Shown: piece by piece, positions 45,270 through 57,640 of the stretch
How positions within the stretch are numbered: position 1 is the stretch's first letter
How the letters are laid out: every line of letters begins with the position of its first letter
Assembly (NCBI GenBank): GCA_030063045.1
Contig: JAQSEB010000173.1
Span: forward strand, 1 to 64,000
Origin: Pratylenchus scribneri
Lineage: Eukaryota > Nematoda > Chromadorea > Rhabditida > Pratylenchidae
DNA length: 64,000 nt
Direction: 5' to 3'
Made by a program: the position numbers and the translations under genes
The notes under the pieces: generated by a model
Told to the model about the DNA's origin: nothing
Database searches by the model: none
The model's input: only the letters and a program-made list of their open reading frames with translations

Positions 45270-48230
45270 CCAAAGTTCAAATTTGCCTGGAGCGCGCCAT
45301 CAATCCATTTATTATACGGCGTCGGCGAACAAAAACGGCCCTGATGAGGGGAAAGGGCGCCGAGAAGAAAGAAGGGCGATGAAAAGGGCAAAGAGCAATG
45401 CAGCAAATTTCCCCCAAGGCATTTTCCCAAGCAAATATGCGAAGACTTGGGGAATCGGCAAAAAGTAAAACCGGCGGATTGCTGGCCATTCATTCAAAGA
45501 AAATAGATGGGCACAATATAGAAATAGAAAGGGGGATCCATTTACAACTTTTATGGAGTGTGGGGAAATATTTGTGCCCTTTGATGTGAATGCCTAAAAA
45601 ATGTTGTTGCCATTTTCCCGCAAAATCCACCAATCCCATTCAAAGTCATTTTGGCCTCTTCTATTCAACCATCCACCATCAAAGCCATTTTGGCCTCTTT
45701 TATTCAAAGCCATTTTGGCCTCTTATTTCCAAAATGGCCTAAATCTGTGCGCGAATTCTTCCCTCTTTCCCCTTGCCCCCAGTCCTCAACATTTTCGTGA
45801 CCAATTCTTCTTTTGATCTGTGCTGTTGGTCACCTCACAAAGTCAGTCCAACAATGCCCGCGAAAGTCCATTCAGTTGAGCTCTTCTCTTGTTCCTCCCC
45901 CTTTCTTTCATTTTGGCCCATTTTCCCATCCCACCCCAATTGTGAGCCAAAAGACTGTATCCTGTGTGTGTTGACGTTTCAATGATGGTGGGGTGGGCAG
46001 GCACGGCCCGGTCCGGGGCCACCGATTTTGTGAATAGGGACGAAAATGTAGAGGGGTAGTGGGTAAAAAGAAGGGTCTTTTGGGCCAACATTGAGGAGAA
46101 GGCCAACCCTCTCGGCGAAGACAACGACAGTGGCCGATTGGGCCGCCGCTGCCGCCATCGATGACTGGGCCCATCGTGGCCGCCGATGTGAAGGAAGCCA
46201 TTGGGTGGTTTTCGCTTTTCCCCTCCATTGCCGGGGCCAAGAACGAAAGGAAGGAAAGGAAAATGGAGGAAATGGGTGGAATGTGAAGAGCCGGAGCAAT
46301 CAATTTGTGCCGGCGTTTATCTTTCCCGGCGCTCCCTTCCCCCACCCATTCCCATTCATTCCACCCTCAGCAGTCAGTCGGCCCATCTCCCCACTTTCGC
46401 CAAAACCCTCCTTCACATTCAGTCATTTGCCCTGGGCCTGCCCTGCCAAACCAACACCACACAAAACTATTGCAGTTTTATTCCCCCAACATATTTTGCC
46501 CTTGCCCAGTGTGCCTTTCCCAATTTCCCCCATTCAATCACATTGCCATTTCACATCGGGCAGAATTTGTGAATGAAGGAAGGGCCGTCAGGGTCGGTCG
46601 CTGCCGCCGTCCCCATCGGCGCTGATTTCTCGTCCTCCACTTCACCCTTTTCTACCATTTCACATCGGCCCACCGGCGCCCTCCTCCCTTCATTCCGCCA
46701 TCATCGCACACTTTTCTGCCCAGTCAGCCCCCCTTTCACCTTTTCTAGCATTGCCATCTCCGTTTTGGGCTCTGCCACGGCCCAATGATGGGTTGGTCCC
46801 GGCTGCCTTAATCGGCCTCTTTTTCCCCTCTTCTTCCTTCCAGCCGCCATTCTCGCTTCCACCTTCCCATTTCATTCATTCACACAATTCGTTTTCAAAA
46901 TAGGCAATGGGGGGCCGAAGGCCTATTGGCCGTGGCAGCATTCACATCGCTATTTTGTGCTCAACCCCACCCAAAAATGTGCCTCCACCTTTTCCATTTT
47001 TCCCTTTCACCCAAATAGAATGGCCCCACAATCACACACATTTTCCAGTCACACATTTGAGCCAACCTCCCTCCTCCCCCTAGAGCGCCGTGTTCCATTT
47101 TTGGTCCGGTGTGTGCCTTTGCCTATCCTCCACCCCCCAAAGGGCCCTTTCACCATTCATCATCACCATTTTTCATTTCATCAGCGCCAACCAATTTTGG
47201 AGCTAAATTTGTTCCGTGGCAACGCCACCGAAACGTAAAATATTCCTTTCCCCCAATTGGCCCTCACAATGTTGAGAAAGCCGGCGCAAATCACGTTGGG
47301 GCCTATCGGTCTATTTACTTACCAAAAAGTTTTTCGCGTTTTGTGTGCATCGTTGGCAGCGGCAATGCTCCTCTCCTATGGATGGAAGGGAAAAAGGCCG
47401 TGAATGCTGCTGGAGGGGGAAAGGGGGAAGAAAGGATTGGAAAAGGAAAATGTTGGGGAAAAGGACTTTGATGGCAGCGGCGCACTTTGTGGCTGCTGGG
47501 CAAAGGCACAGCAGCGGCGCGAAAAGGGCTGAAGGGGCTGGCTGGTAGGAAGAAGGGAAAGGAGGCCGGCTGGTTGGTTGGCGAAAACGACGTCGGCTCG
47601 GCAGAAGGGTGGGCATTGGGAAGAGGAAAGGGGTGGAAAAGGCCGCGGCAAAAATTGTTGTTTCGCGCATTGTAAACAGTGTGTTTTCGGGCGCCCCTCC
47701 TCTTCTCCCCCTTCCATCATTTGGGGCCGTTGTGAATGAATGCTGCCAGCCGATCGCCGCCACCGCCGCCATCATTGCGCCAACCATTCTTCCTTTTTCC
47801 CCCAACCACTTTTTTGGGCCGGGCCGCCACCGACCACTCATTCATTCCCATTCAGTCACAGCCAAACATCGCCGGCCCCAAAGGGGACTTGTGGCTTTGC
47901 GGTGACTCTTGGCGGACCAACCCCCCTCCTCCCACTTTCCACTTTCCATTCTCATTCAGAGTTGGACTCTGGACACGGCGGTGGCTCTCGCCAAAATCGA
48001 CGATGGCCTCCCCTTCACTTTTTCCACAATTGCCACCATTCACACAGTCGATCATTGACTTAGCCTCATCAGTCAATAATTGACTTGAACAATCCTCGAT
48101 CACATCTTTAAGATGGAATGGCCAAACTATTGGCCAGTCATAATTGACAGCCGGCACGAAGAGTCCATCATAAATACTTTTTTCATTTCCTTCCAATATT
48201 TCACATTTTCCGCAATTTGCCAATTATTGA
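45270..48230. other. GC-rich intergenic island 3 (~3 kb)
   Basis: The largest GC-rich block. The plus strand is strongly C/T-biased in long stretches (ccctttcc, ccattcattcc). Many overlapping open frames occur in up to all six phases, the signature of stop-poor GC-rich DNA rather than of a gene. No domain is recognisable. It may be a distal regulatory region or unspliced leader of the FLYWCH gene; no evidence decides. Confidence 0.4.
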
Positions 48231-48289
48231 CACAGTTTTTTTCTTAACCCCCTTCTTTTGAATTTGACAATTTCTTTGCGATGCCAATT

Positions 48290-48640
48290 GCCAACCCAAA
48301 TTGGCGCTGTTTATAATAACTCATTCCTTAGGAAAAAAATTTTGATGATTTTACTATAAAAAAGAGTAAACTTTTGCTATCTAATGATATTAAATTTATT
48401 TAAATTTGTTCAGAATTGGTGAAGTTACAAGTTATGCACAAAAGACCATTTAAAATTGACCTTTTTATGGGATTAGCCAAATTTTCAATGTTTTTTTGGG
48501 TCTAACTCCATCAATTCTGAACCATTTTTGATAAAATGAGTATTATTAGATAGCCAAAAGTCTGCTCTTTAATTTGATACTAAAATCTTCAAAAATGGTT
48601 ATTTCTAGTTGAATTAGTATAAAAGCGGCATATTAGCTCG
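48290..48640. mobile_element. Inverted-repeat element, family Q copy
   Basis: Left end aaattggcgctgtttataat; interior agccaaaagtctgctcttta; right end 'ttgaattagtataaaagcgg' is degenerate. Confidence 0.7.
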
Positions 48641-48917
48641 GTGAAAAGTTGGGACATATCTCTTCTTTTACTTTGCAACAATTTCTTAATGCTTTGCGTT
48701 TCTTCTAAATCCTTCACGCCAAAAAATATTCTCCATTCCATCAGCCTGCCTATGCCTATAACCATTGTTGTTTGTTATGTTGAAAAACGGGTTTTAGCAC
48801 TTTCCAACAAGCCACCAGCGTTTCCTTTCGTGGCATAACCCCTCTTTAGCATTTAGCAAAATATTCCATTCTTCTCATTCAATCGGCATATTTGAAAAAT
48901 ATTCGGCATTTTTGAGA

Positions 48918-49380
48918 GTTATTTATTTCCCAAACATTTTGTGTTTTTTCCCAAACATTTTGTGTTTTTTCCCAAACATTTTGTGTTTTTTCCCAAACAT
49001 TTTGTATTTTTGTTCTACCAAACATTTTGAGTTTTTGTTTCTCCAAACATGTTGTGTTTTTTTCCAAACATTTTGTGTTTTTTTCCCAAACATTTTGTGT
49101 TTTTTCCCAAACATTTTGTGTTTTTTCCCAAACATTTTGTGTTTTTTCCCAAACATTTTGTGCTTTGTTTCTTCCAAACATTTTGTGCTTTGTTTCTTCC
49201 AAACATTTTGTGTTATTTCCCAAACATTTTGTGTTTTTTCCCAAACATTTTGTGCTTTGTTTCTTCCAAACATTTTGTGCTTTGTTTCTTCCAAACATTT
49301 TGTGTTATTTCCCAAACATTTTGTGTTTTTTCCCAAACATTTTGTGTTTTTTCCCAAACATTTTGTGTTTTTGTTTCTCA
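48918..49380. repeat. ~20-bp minisatellite, inverted aaatgtttgg family
   Basis: Roughly 21 units of cccaaacattttgtgttttt with variants in which ctttgtttcttcc replaces ttttttcc. It is the reverse complement of the units at 15.4, 32.6 and 36.6 kb. A block of two variants plus two normal units is itself repeated. Confidence 0.95.
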
Positions 49381-49389
49381 CATGAATGC

Positions 49390-50060
49390 AATGCAGACAT
49401 TGATGACAATCATCAAAGCTCTGAATTTGATGGTCAATCTCTCGTCAAGATTGGCGCGATTATCTCCCAAAATGCAGTGCTCATTCATTTATTCATTTTG
49501 CTCGATGAATGTGCCGTCGCCCCAATTCTCTTCTCGCGCGCCGCATTTTCCCGCACACATTTGAATAGTCCGATTCCGACCAAAATCGGCTCGATGGCAA
49601 CTCCCTCCTTTTTCCACTATTGTGCCGTCCTTTCCCCTCCTATATTGCCGCCCTTTTATTCAACATAGATCCGCGCCATCGCCCTCCTCTCAAATTCCCC
49701 TCCCACCAACAATTTTGCGCTACCACCGTCCAATTTTGGGAAGAGGGATGGGCGCCGCGCAAAACCACCATCCCACTTTGGCGGGCACAGTAGTGGTTGG
49801 TGGTGCTCAAATCGGCCGACCTTCCCCCTTCCCCTTTCAATTCAATCCAAAATCCTCTTTGCAACGTTGCCCGCGCCAACACCCAAAAATTGGCATTTGC
49901 CGCACACAAATCCCCCTTCCCCATTTCCCTTCAATTCCCCCACATTTATTCACTCCATCATTTCCAAATTCATTGTTCACAATTATTATTTGCCAAAAGC
50001 CAAAATTCCTTCCTTCCCTAATTCCGATAGAATGGAATTGGATGGCGGCATTTTCTAAAA
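49390..50060. other. GC-rich intergenic island 4
   Basis: C/T-biased like the block at 45.3-48.2 kb, the closest of the islands to the FLYWCH gene (1.1 kb away). No supported exon. Confidence 0.4.
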
Positions 50061-50409
50061 GTAAGCTCACTAAGAAAAGCCGACGTAAAATCACAGCTGG
50101 AAGCCTGGAAGCCGGCATGGCTATTAGAGCCTCTGCCAACTTTACTTTTTCCCACTTTATTCTTAACGGTTTTACTTGTAAAATATACGGCATTTTATTC
50201 GTTAAATAAGGGAAAAACCAAAGGTTTTTATACTCCAATCCAAATATAAAATTCATTTTTTTAATGAATTTATGATTCATTATTCAATGGTAATTCGTAA
50301 TTCTTTATAAGAAATTTTAAAAAACAGTATTATTTTTTAAAATTTTATTTCTTGACCAAACTATCGAATAAGTGCAAATCCAATGATCGAAATGGAATAA
50401 TATTGTTAA

Positions 50410-50704
50410 CAGTGTTTTCCTGTCCCTGCGAAGCCTGTCCTGTCCCACCCTGTCTCTGTCCCTGTCTCTGTCTCTGTCCTGTCCCGGCTTTGAAAGACAG
50501 GGACAGAGACAGAACAGAGTAATTTACGAGAAAGACAGGACAGGCCATCTCTCCTCTCCCGGCATTGGCAAATTGGGACAGGACATATTTCAGGGACAGA
50601 TCCTGTTAGGGACAGATTTTTTGTCTGTCTCTGTCCCTGTCCCACCACCAGGGACAGAGACAGGGACAGGAGAGACAGATAAAACCAGAGACAGGAAAAC
50701 ACTG
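50410..50704. mobile_element. hAT-type MITE made of GACAGG/GACAGA repeats
   Basis: The ends cagtgttttcctgtccctg and cagagacaggaaaacactg are inverted repeats. The flanks are the 8-bp duplication ATTGTTAA (50402-50409 and 50705-50712), fitting nTnnnnAn. The 295-bp interior is largely gacaggga/gacaga sub-repeats in both orientations. Non-coding. Confidence 0.9.
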
Positions 50705-51160
50705 ATTGTTAATTACCAATTTCCTTTATTTTTGTTCACAAACCATGTCTAGGGTAAAGAATTAAGGTACAATGTTTAATGAGGAAATTCTAATTCCAAA
50801 ATCTACATTATTAAACATATTTTAATATCATTTTCATTTCATTTTAACCAAATTTTTAATAAATTAAATTTTTAAAATTTTCAGCCAAAACCCAAAATAT
50901 AGAAACTTAAGTGCCTTTCCATTTTTCATTGCCTTAAAACTACTTCACTTATTTTAAACTTCCTTAATTGAAAAACAACAACAAATTGTGCCTTCAATCA
51001 TCTACATATTTAAATTTTCATTGCAAACCGGTCATCCATCAATAAATCAATCAATTTAAATCTGGTCATCAAAAGCAGAAGCTTCTCAGGATTATCCGAT
51101 TCGAAAATTGTTTGTTAAACAAAATGATTAATAATTAATTTATTTATTAATTTTCGGCAG

Positions 51161-51217
51161 GTCTTTTTTCTGACTGAACCTGAAGCAAGCAAAAAAATCA
51201 ATTGGAGCATTGAAAAC
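51161..51217 (+). promoter_or_regulatory. Leader after a 3' splice acceptor before the FLYWCH start
   Basis: ttttcggcag at 51151-51160 is a good acceptor. The 57 nt between it and the ATG at 51218 are open in frame, so the protein may extend upstream through another exon, or this may be the 5' UTR after spliced-leader addition. Confidence 0.5.
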
Positions 51218-54200
51218 ATGTTCGATTTCCAGCAATATAATTCGGCAAATCCGCAAATAATCACTTCATTCAAAGGTTTGGGTTGGACAATCAATAAATT
51301 GATAATGGTTTGAATGATAAGTATAATTATTTTGCGGGACTATAAGGCTATGCCGGAAAGATCAATTTACCATTTATTTGTTTAGAGATTAGTAGTAAAT
51401 GAAGATTCGGGAGTCATATTCATGCCCAATAAAATATTGAAATTGAATAGTCGCAAGCTTATCTTGATTTTTTATTAACTGGATTGAATTCCACTTGGAA
51501 ATTTGGCCTAAAATTCCAAAATGATCCAATTTCCGTTTATAAAAACTAAATGAAAAATTTTTGCTTAAATAGAAAAATTTTGGCTTATTAATTTTCCAGG
51601 CAATAAAAATAAACCTTTCAGGTAATCAAAAGCTGATCCTTGGCGGTTACCGTTACAACATTCACCATGTGAAAGAAGGAGTCAAAACGTGGCGATGCGT
51701 TTGTGCTAAAAAGTTGACCGGTGCAAGGAGTTGGTGTAAAGGTTGGATAAACAATGGGAAATGAGGAGAAAAAATCAAAATAATTGGAGAAAAAAATTGG
51801 AAGTGAAATTTGAAAAAATTGAGGGAAAATTGATGAAAAATATAAAAAAGTATGGGAAATTGGAAGAAAAATAAATAAAAAAAAGGAAAAAAAGACGAGA
51901 AATTTATTCTTTCAATGCTAAAAGAGGTTTTAAATTTTCTAATTAAAATAAATTTGTAAATTTTCTAACAATTAATTAAAGCATTTTATTAATTCAATTT
52001 TTCAGGCCGAGCAGAGACTTGGGATGGCGACACCAAAGGAATCCCAAAGGGCGAACATAATCATCAAACTGAGCATGAATTGGCTGAGCAAGAATATTTT
52101 AAGGTGGGAAAAGTCAAAATTAAATTTTAAAAGAATTAAAAATTTAACAATTAAAAAATTAGAAAAAATAATTTAATTATTAATTAATTATGAAATGAAA
52201 AGGAAAAGGAAATAAAGGAAAACATCATTTAATTAGATAGTCAAGTTGGTAAATCCTTTAAGTTTATTTTTTTTCAGTCCCAGGTTCAATTCCAAATGGC
52301 ATCCGATATTTTTTTTGATGAAATAAATTAATTTTTTTACCAAAAAATAATTATTTTAGAATTTATTAATAATTTTTTCCAGAGCCAATTAATTTTTGCC
52401 GCAATTTCTGACCCACAAGCCGATTTAAATACACTGATGGATGAGGCCAGCAGATTCCTGAGCCCGGGACTCAATTTTGGCAACCGTGAATCACTCAAAA
52501 AGTGGGTGCAATTTAATAATTTTATTAAATAATAAATTTTTAAAATTATTAAAATTATAAGTTTAGATGTCAAAACTTTCCAAATTGTTTAGAATTTTTC
52601 AAAATTTATACTAATTTTGGATGCTAAACATGAATATTTCCCTTCTAGGAAATTCTATGGCTATTAAAAATATTCCAAAATCTTTTTTTTTGGTACACAT
52701 GAATAATTTTTATATTCTAATTTTTTGAATGATTTTTCAAAATTTAATTTTTTCTTTCATTAGGTCATTAATTGTGGCCCGCAAATCGGCAGAAAGTGGT
52801 GAATTGACACTTGGCCAACCTCCGCATCGAAATAATACGCTGAAGGGCACCGGCATAAAGAAAACTGCGGTTCGACCCAAAGGAGGCGGGGGGACTGGAA
52901 TGCCATCGGCTACATTGAGAGCAGCGCCCAACACTGTTGGCAAGACAAATGGCAACAAAAATGTGGGTCAAAATTTAAATTCTTCAAAAAAGTTCTAAAA
53001 AAATTTTGCAATAAATTATTTTTTTTGAATTTTCAAAATCTTTTTATTTTTCAAATTTTAAGTGAGTTACAAAAAATTATATTTCACAACTATTTTTTAG
53101 GTGATTTTATCCAAAAATTTTGTTCATATTTTCCAAATTCTTATCATTGACATTTGCTCATAAAAAATTAATCCTTGTTTTTTTAATAGGATTACTGTAT
53201 TGGTAATCCAATGCAGACAAAAAAATTAAAGCCATTAATATGGAAAAATGGTGTTTTTTTTAATTTTAAAATTATTGTCGAATTTCCGAAAATTATCAAT
53301 TCAAATTAAGTTCTTAAACTTCATTTGGGATAATGTATAAATTTCTAATAATTATTCAACTTATTCATTCATTCCATTTCCACTTCAGAATCCTTCAATG
53401 AATCCATCAATTCCATCATCATCAACAAAATCAATTGCCACCGGCAAGAACAAAAAACAACAATCGCCACCATCATTTGGTGCCTGCTCCTCCTCATTTT
53501 TGAACAGTTCAGCCGGAAGTAGCACCAGCAGTGGATTTGGAAGCAGTTTTGGCAGTAGCACTTTGACGGATTTCATCGATTCATCGCCCTTAAATCAGCA
53601 ACAGCAAAATTGGTCATCCAATCAGCAGCTGTTGGAAATGTCCGGAATGGCCGGCTTCCTGGAGGCCACAAATTCTGGAATTGGTGATTTGGGCAGTGGT
53701 GCTGTGGGCAATGGCAGCCAATTTTTTAATGCGAATGTTGGTGGAGGTGAGTGTGAATTTTTTATTTATTTTTAGTTTAAGGGCAAGCTATTTATTCATT
53801 AGATCATTGAATTAAATGCCATATTTCTTATTAGTTAGAAAGTCATTTTTATAAAATTTCAGAGATACTCAAAGAAGAAAAAATAAAATATTTACCTTTT
53901 TCATATTATTCTCGAAAGTGGGCTAAATAATAGAGAATTGGCTTCGTTCTAATAGAGAAAATACAAATATTTAAACAGAATTTGGCCTAAATTTTGTCCG
54001 ATTTAAATTTTTTATTTATCTATCTTGATAAGCCCAAATGCCAATATTTACCATGATTAGACCAAACTAATAAATGTTGTCATTTGGCTTAACAAGATGA
54101 CCAAATATGCACTGAAATAATTGGTGAATTTCATCTAAATAGCTTTTTAAAAACAATTAATTTTTTGTTTGTGATTAGGAATTTTCAGATCATTTTAATT

Positions 54201-56775
54201 ATTAAAATTAAAATTGATAAAGAAATTTGGATCAAAAAATATTATTTTTGAGGCCTTAAATATGTCTAAATTACTCCTTTCAAAGCTAATTTTTGCAATG
54301 CCTTGGCTCTAACCCTAACAAATATTAGCCTAGATAATAAACATTTTAAGGCGTTCATTTACCATATTATATTTATGTAGTTTACTTTTTACTAAAATTC
54401 TCAAATTAATTTCCATTTTTCAACTCCATAGTTGCTACTTCAAATGACCAATTGTTGGCCGCTGCATTGTTGGCAGCCGCAATGCTTGGAAATGCCGCGC
54501 AACAACAACAAAATCAACAAATGCCATCATTGGCAGAAATGCCAACAACTACGGTGACAAATAAGAAAACATCATCGGCCGGACAAAACAACAATAAAAT
54601 GGCTTTATCCAACAGTGGAGGTGGTGGACGAAATACATCGACGCCGGTGGTTGTTCAACAGCAAAATATGCTGAACAACATGAAGAAGAGGAAAAGTGCA
54701 CGGGTGAATGGCATTTTACAAAAGTGAGTTTTTTATTATTTTATACTGTGGGATTTGGACTGGCGAGGAAATCACAGTCTATGGAAAATAGAAAGAGAAA
54801 AAATAACAAAAATAGTTTTTAAATTTAATATTTTTTCATCGAAAATGTATTCTAATGTTATGTTTAAAGTCTATTCTTATTTCCACTGACTAAAAATAGT
54901 ATTATGCCAGACACAGACATTATAGTTTACGATCTGACAGTTACCATATCTCATTTAACTCATAAGCATTTATGTCTGATTCGATTCGGTATGTTCGATT
55001 TAGTTAGAAAAATGGTAATTTTGGCCAGACTTGATCAATTTTAACAATGTTAAACCGGTTTAAAACCTAAAATTTCAGTATGGGTTCAAACTGCACAAAT
55101 CTATTCAAAATTGAAATCTTCTAAATAAAACTGAGCCTATCGAATCGATTGAACCATAAATTAAAGAAGATGCCGATAAAAAACACTCGGACTTCTAATA
55201 TTAATGTTCTAATTCGAATTGAACTACCAATTATCTACCCTATTTTTTCCTTCTTTTTGGGATATTTCTATCGGATCGATTTTTAGAGCAGCACAGAAAT
55301 CTGGGTCGACTGACCAAATCCAATAAATAAGCCAACCAAAATTCAATGTTGTGAGCGAGAAAAATTCGGTCAAGGATTTTGCCCTTTAGAAAGTAATTTC
55401 CCTGCTGATATTTTTACCATTTAAATTTGAAAATTTATTATAAAAATAATTTCTAATTAATTTTTAAAATTTTCCTCATCAGACTTTCAAGCAAAGTGGC
55501 CGCCGGAAGTAGTTGTTCCCCATCGCCTCCTCCATTGCTAGACCAAAACCAAATTCAAATAAAAGAAGAAAAAATGGAAAAAGAAGATGAAGAAATTTTT
55601 GAGCCGAAATCAAAAAAATTAATGGTGAACAGTGAAACACAAACCGATGAATCCACATTTCAAGGGGAGGAGGAAATGAGAGAAGAACGCAAAAGAAAAT
55701 TGGTACCCGGATTTGTTGATGGAATTGGGGGAACAACAGGGAATAATATTGGATTTGGCACAAAACAACAGGAGAATAATGGACATTGTTGCCAGAGGAA
55801 GGTGGGATGCACTTTTTAATGGAATTGTACACATTTTAGTACTTTGTTGGGGTGAAACACATTTTGCTCATTTTACTTACTTAGTTTGGATGAAACAATT
55901 TATTTAGTTGGGATGAAACACATTTACATAGTTAATCGAAAACACATTTTTCTTAGAATCGAAAACACATTTTACTTAGCTATTCGAAAACACATTTTTC
56001 TTAGTTAATCGAAAACACATTTTTCTTAGTTAATCGAAAACACATTTTTCTTGATTAATCGAAAACACATTTTTCTTAGCTATTCGAAAACACATTTTTC
56101 TTAGTTAATCGAAAACACATTTTTCTTAGTTAATCGAAAACACATTTTTCTTAGTTAATCGAAAACACATTTTTCTTAGTTCATCGAAAACACATTTTTC
56201 TTAGTTAATCGAAAACACATTTTACTTTAATTAATCGAAAAACATATTTTACTTAGTTCTTAGTTGGGATGAAACACATTTTACATAATGGTCCATCTAA
56301 TCCATCCTTTATAGGTCAATAATTGAATATGTTTACTAAAAATAGAAAAAATACAAATTTTTCACAAATCCAAAAATAATTGTTTATTCTCCAATAACAG
56401 ATAATTTGCTGCTGTTCTGCCAATGAGGAGGAATTGGTGGAGAATAATTTGCCAAATGGGTGCCAAAAACGTGCCAGATTGATGAGCATAAAAAGCAATG
56501 GGAGCAGCAATGAACCAAACAACAATAATGGCAACAAAATTGATGATGGAAGATCAATGGGCAACGGTGATGATGACAATGAAATGGAAGAAGGCGAAAT
56601 TAATGAAGAGGACGAGGATGAAGAGAAAAGTACGACTAAAAATGAGGAAATGCCAACAAATGATGGAATTGCGAATTTGGATTTATTCGAACTGGGAAGG
56701 GAATTGAAGCTGGAAATTGCCGACGAAAATGAGGAGGATGGAGAAGATTGGGAGAAAATTGGCACTGCTGAATGA
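51218..56775 (+). CDS. FLYWCH zinc-finger transcription-factor-like protein
   Basis: Nine exons: 51218-51275, 51622-51741, 52006-52103, 52383-52501, 52764-52962, 53389-53746, 54432-54723, 55483-55801 and 56401-56775 (TGA). Phases are consistent, giving ~645 residues. Exons 2-3 encode a FLYWCH domain: KLILGGYRYNIHH, TWRCVCAKK, a second Cys at SWCKGRAETW, and the HNH pair. The fold uses zinc and binds DNA in the nematode factors PEB-1 and FLH-1/2. The remainder is low-complexity: a Ser/Gly-rich exon, Gln runs (AAQQQQNQQ), a basic MKKRKSARVN (possible nuclear signal), a cysteine cluster across the last junction (HCCQRK then IICCCS) and an acidic tail. The N-terminal finger plus long disordered tail recalls PEB-1, a pharyngeal regulator; orthology is unproven. 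The true N-terminus may lie further upstream. Confidence 0.85.
55915..56280. repeat. ~24-bp minisatellite in the last FLYWCH intron
   Basis: About 13 units of cgaaaacacatttttcttag plus ttaat, bordered by 'gttgggatgaaacacatttt' on both sides. Confidence 0.93.
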
Positions 56776-57640
56776 AAATTGAAATACTATATTTTTTATT
56801 TTCGTTTATTTTGATTCACCTGATTCTATGCTTAAAATTCCACTTATATATGTCAAATATTATTTACACAATTTTTTATTTGAAATACATTTTTTAAATT
56901 AATTAATTGTTCTCTTTATTGTCTCCCAAAAAATTATTAAAAAGTGGATACTTATAATTATTTTCTGTGTCCAAATGTTTTTGAAACGAAGTGTCCACAC
57001 TATTGGTGATTGGATTTAAGGTAGGGATATTTGAGATGATATATCCTATCCCTAAAGACTTTAATCCTATACCGGATGACCTATAGGGATTACCGTTACA
57101 TTCATAGTTGACCTAAAAAAAACTGGACAAAGGAAATACGTAAGTACCAAAAGGCGATGTTGGCACTAAATCCATGCTTAATCCCACTTAAAAATTTATT
57201 GACCAATGGCACAATTTTATAATTATGCCTATTTAAATCCTTAAATTAAAAATCCATTAATTTGCCTTTTTTGAGCATTTTTTTTCCAATAAATTAATTG
57301 TTTGCTCTTTTTATCCCCTCATAAATTTGTCTTCCTCCCTCGCTCCAAATTGCCAAATTGAGGCTAAAAATGAATGAATTTTCCCTTTATTTTAATTCAT
57401 TGTTGAATTACTAGTCTCTCTAATCTCCATTTATTTGAATTTACTTTTTTTGGTTTAATTTATGCCAATTTTTTTGACTTTTTAAAATGCCTTCAACTTA
57501 TTCATCATTTGTTTAATGCCTTTTCAACAAACTTCACAAAGTGCCTTCCATTTTGTAAATATATAAAAAAAATATAAAATGATTCCAATTTAATTGTTTT
57601 TTTTGGCGCAAATAAATGATTGTATGGATGATGAATTTAT
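56776..57640. other. 3' flank of the FLYWCH gene
   Basis: AT-rich. AATAAA occurs at 57288-57293 and again near 57610; either may serve as poly(A) signal. No other gene seen. Confidence 0.4.

Noticed and set aside
46091..48223. Many 100-176-codon open frames in the GC-rich island
   Set aside because: They overlap in most frames on both strands, contain no recognisable domain, and no consistent splice joins link them. GC-rich stop-poor DNA explains them.
48879..49668. Open frames of up to 213 codons on both strands
   Set aside because: Again a minisatellite read-through; the pattern exists in several frames and orientations.
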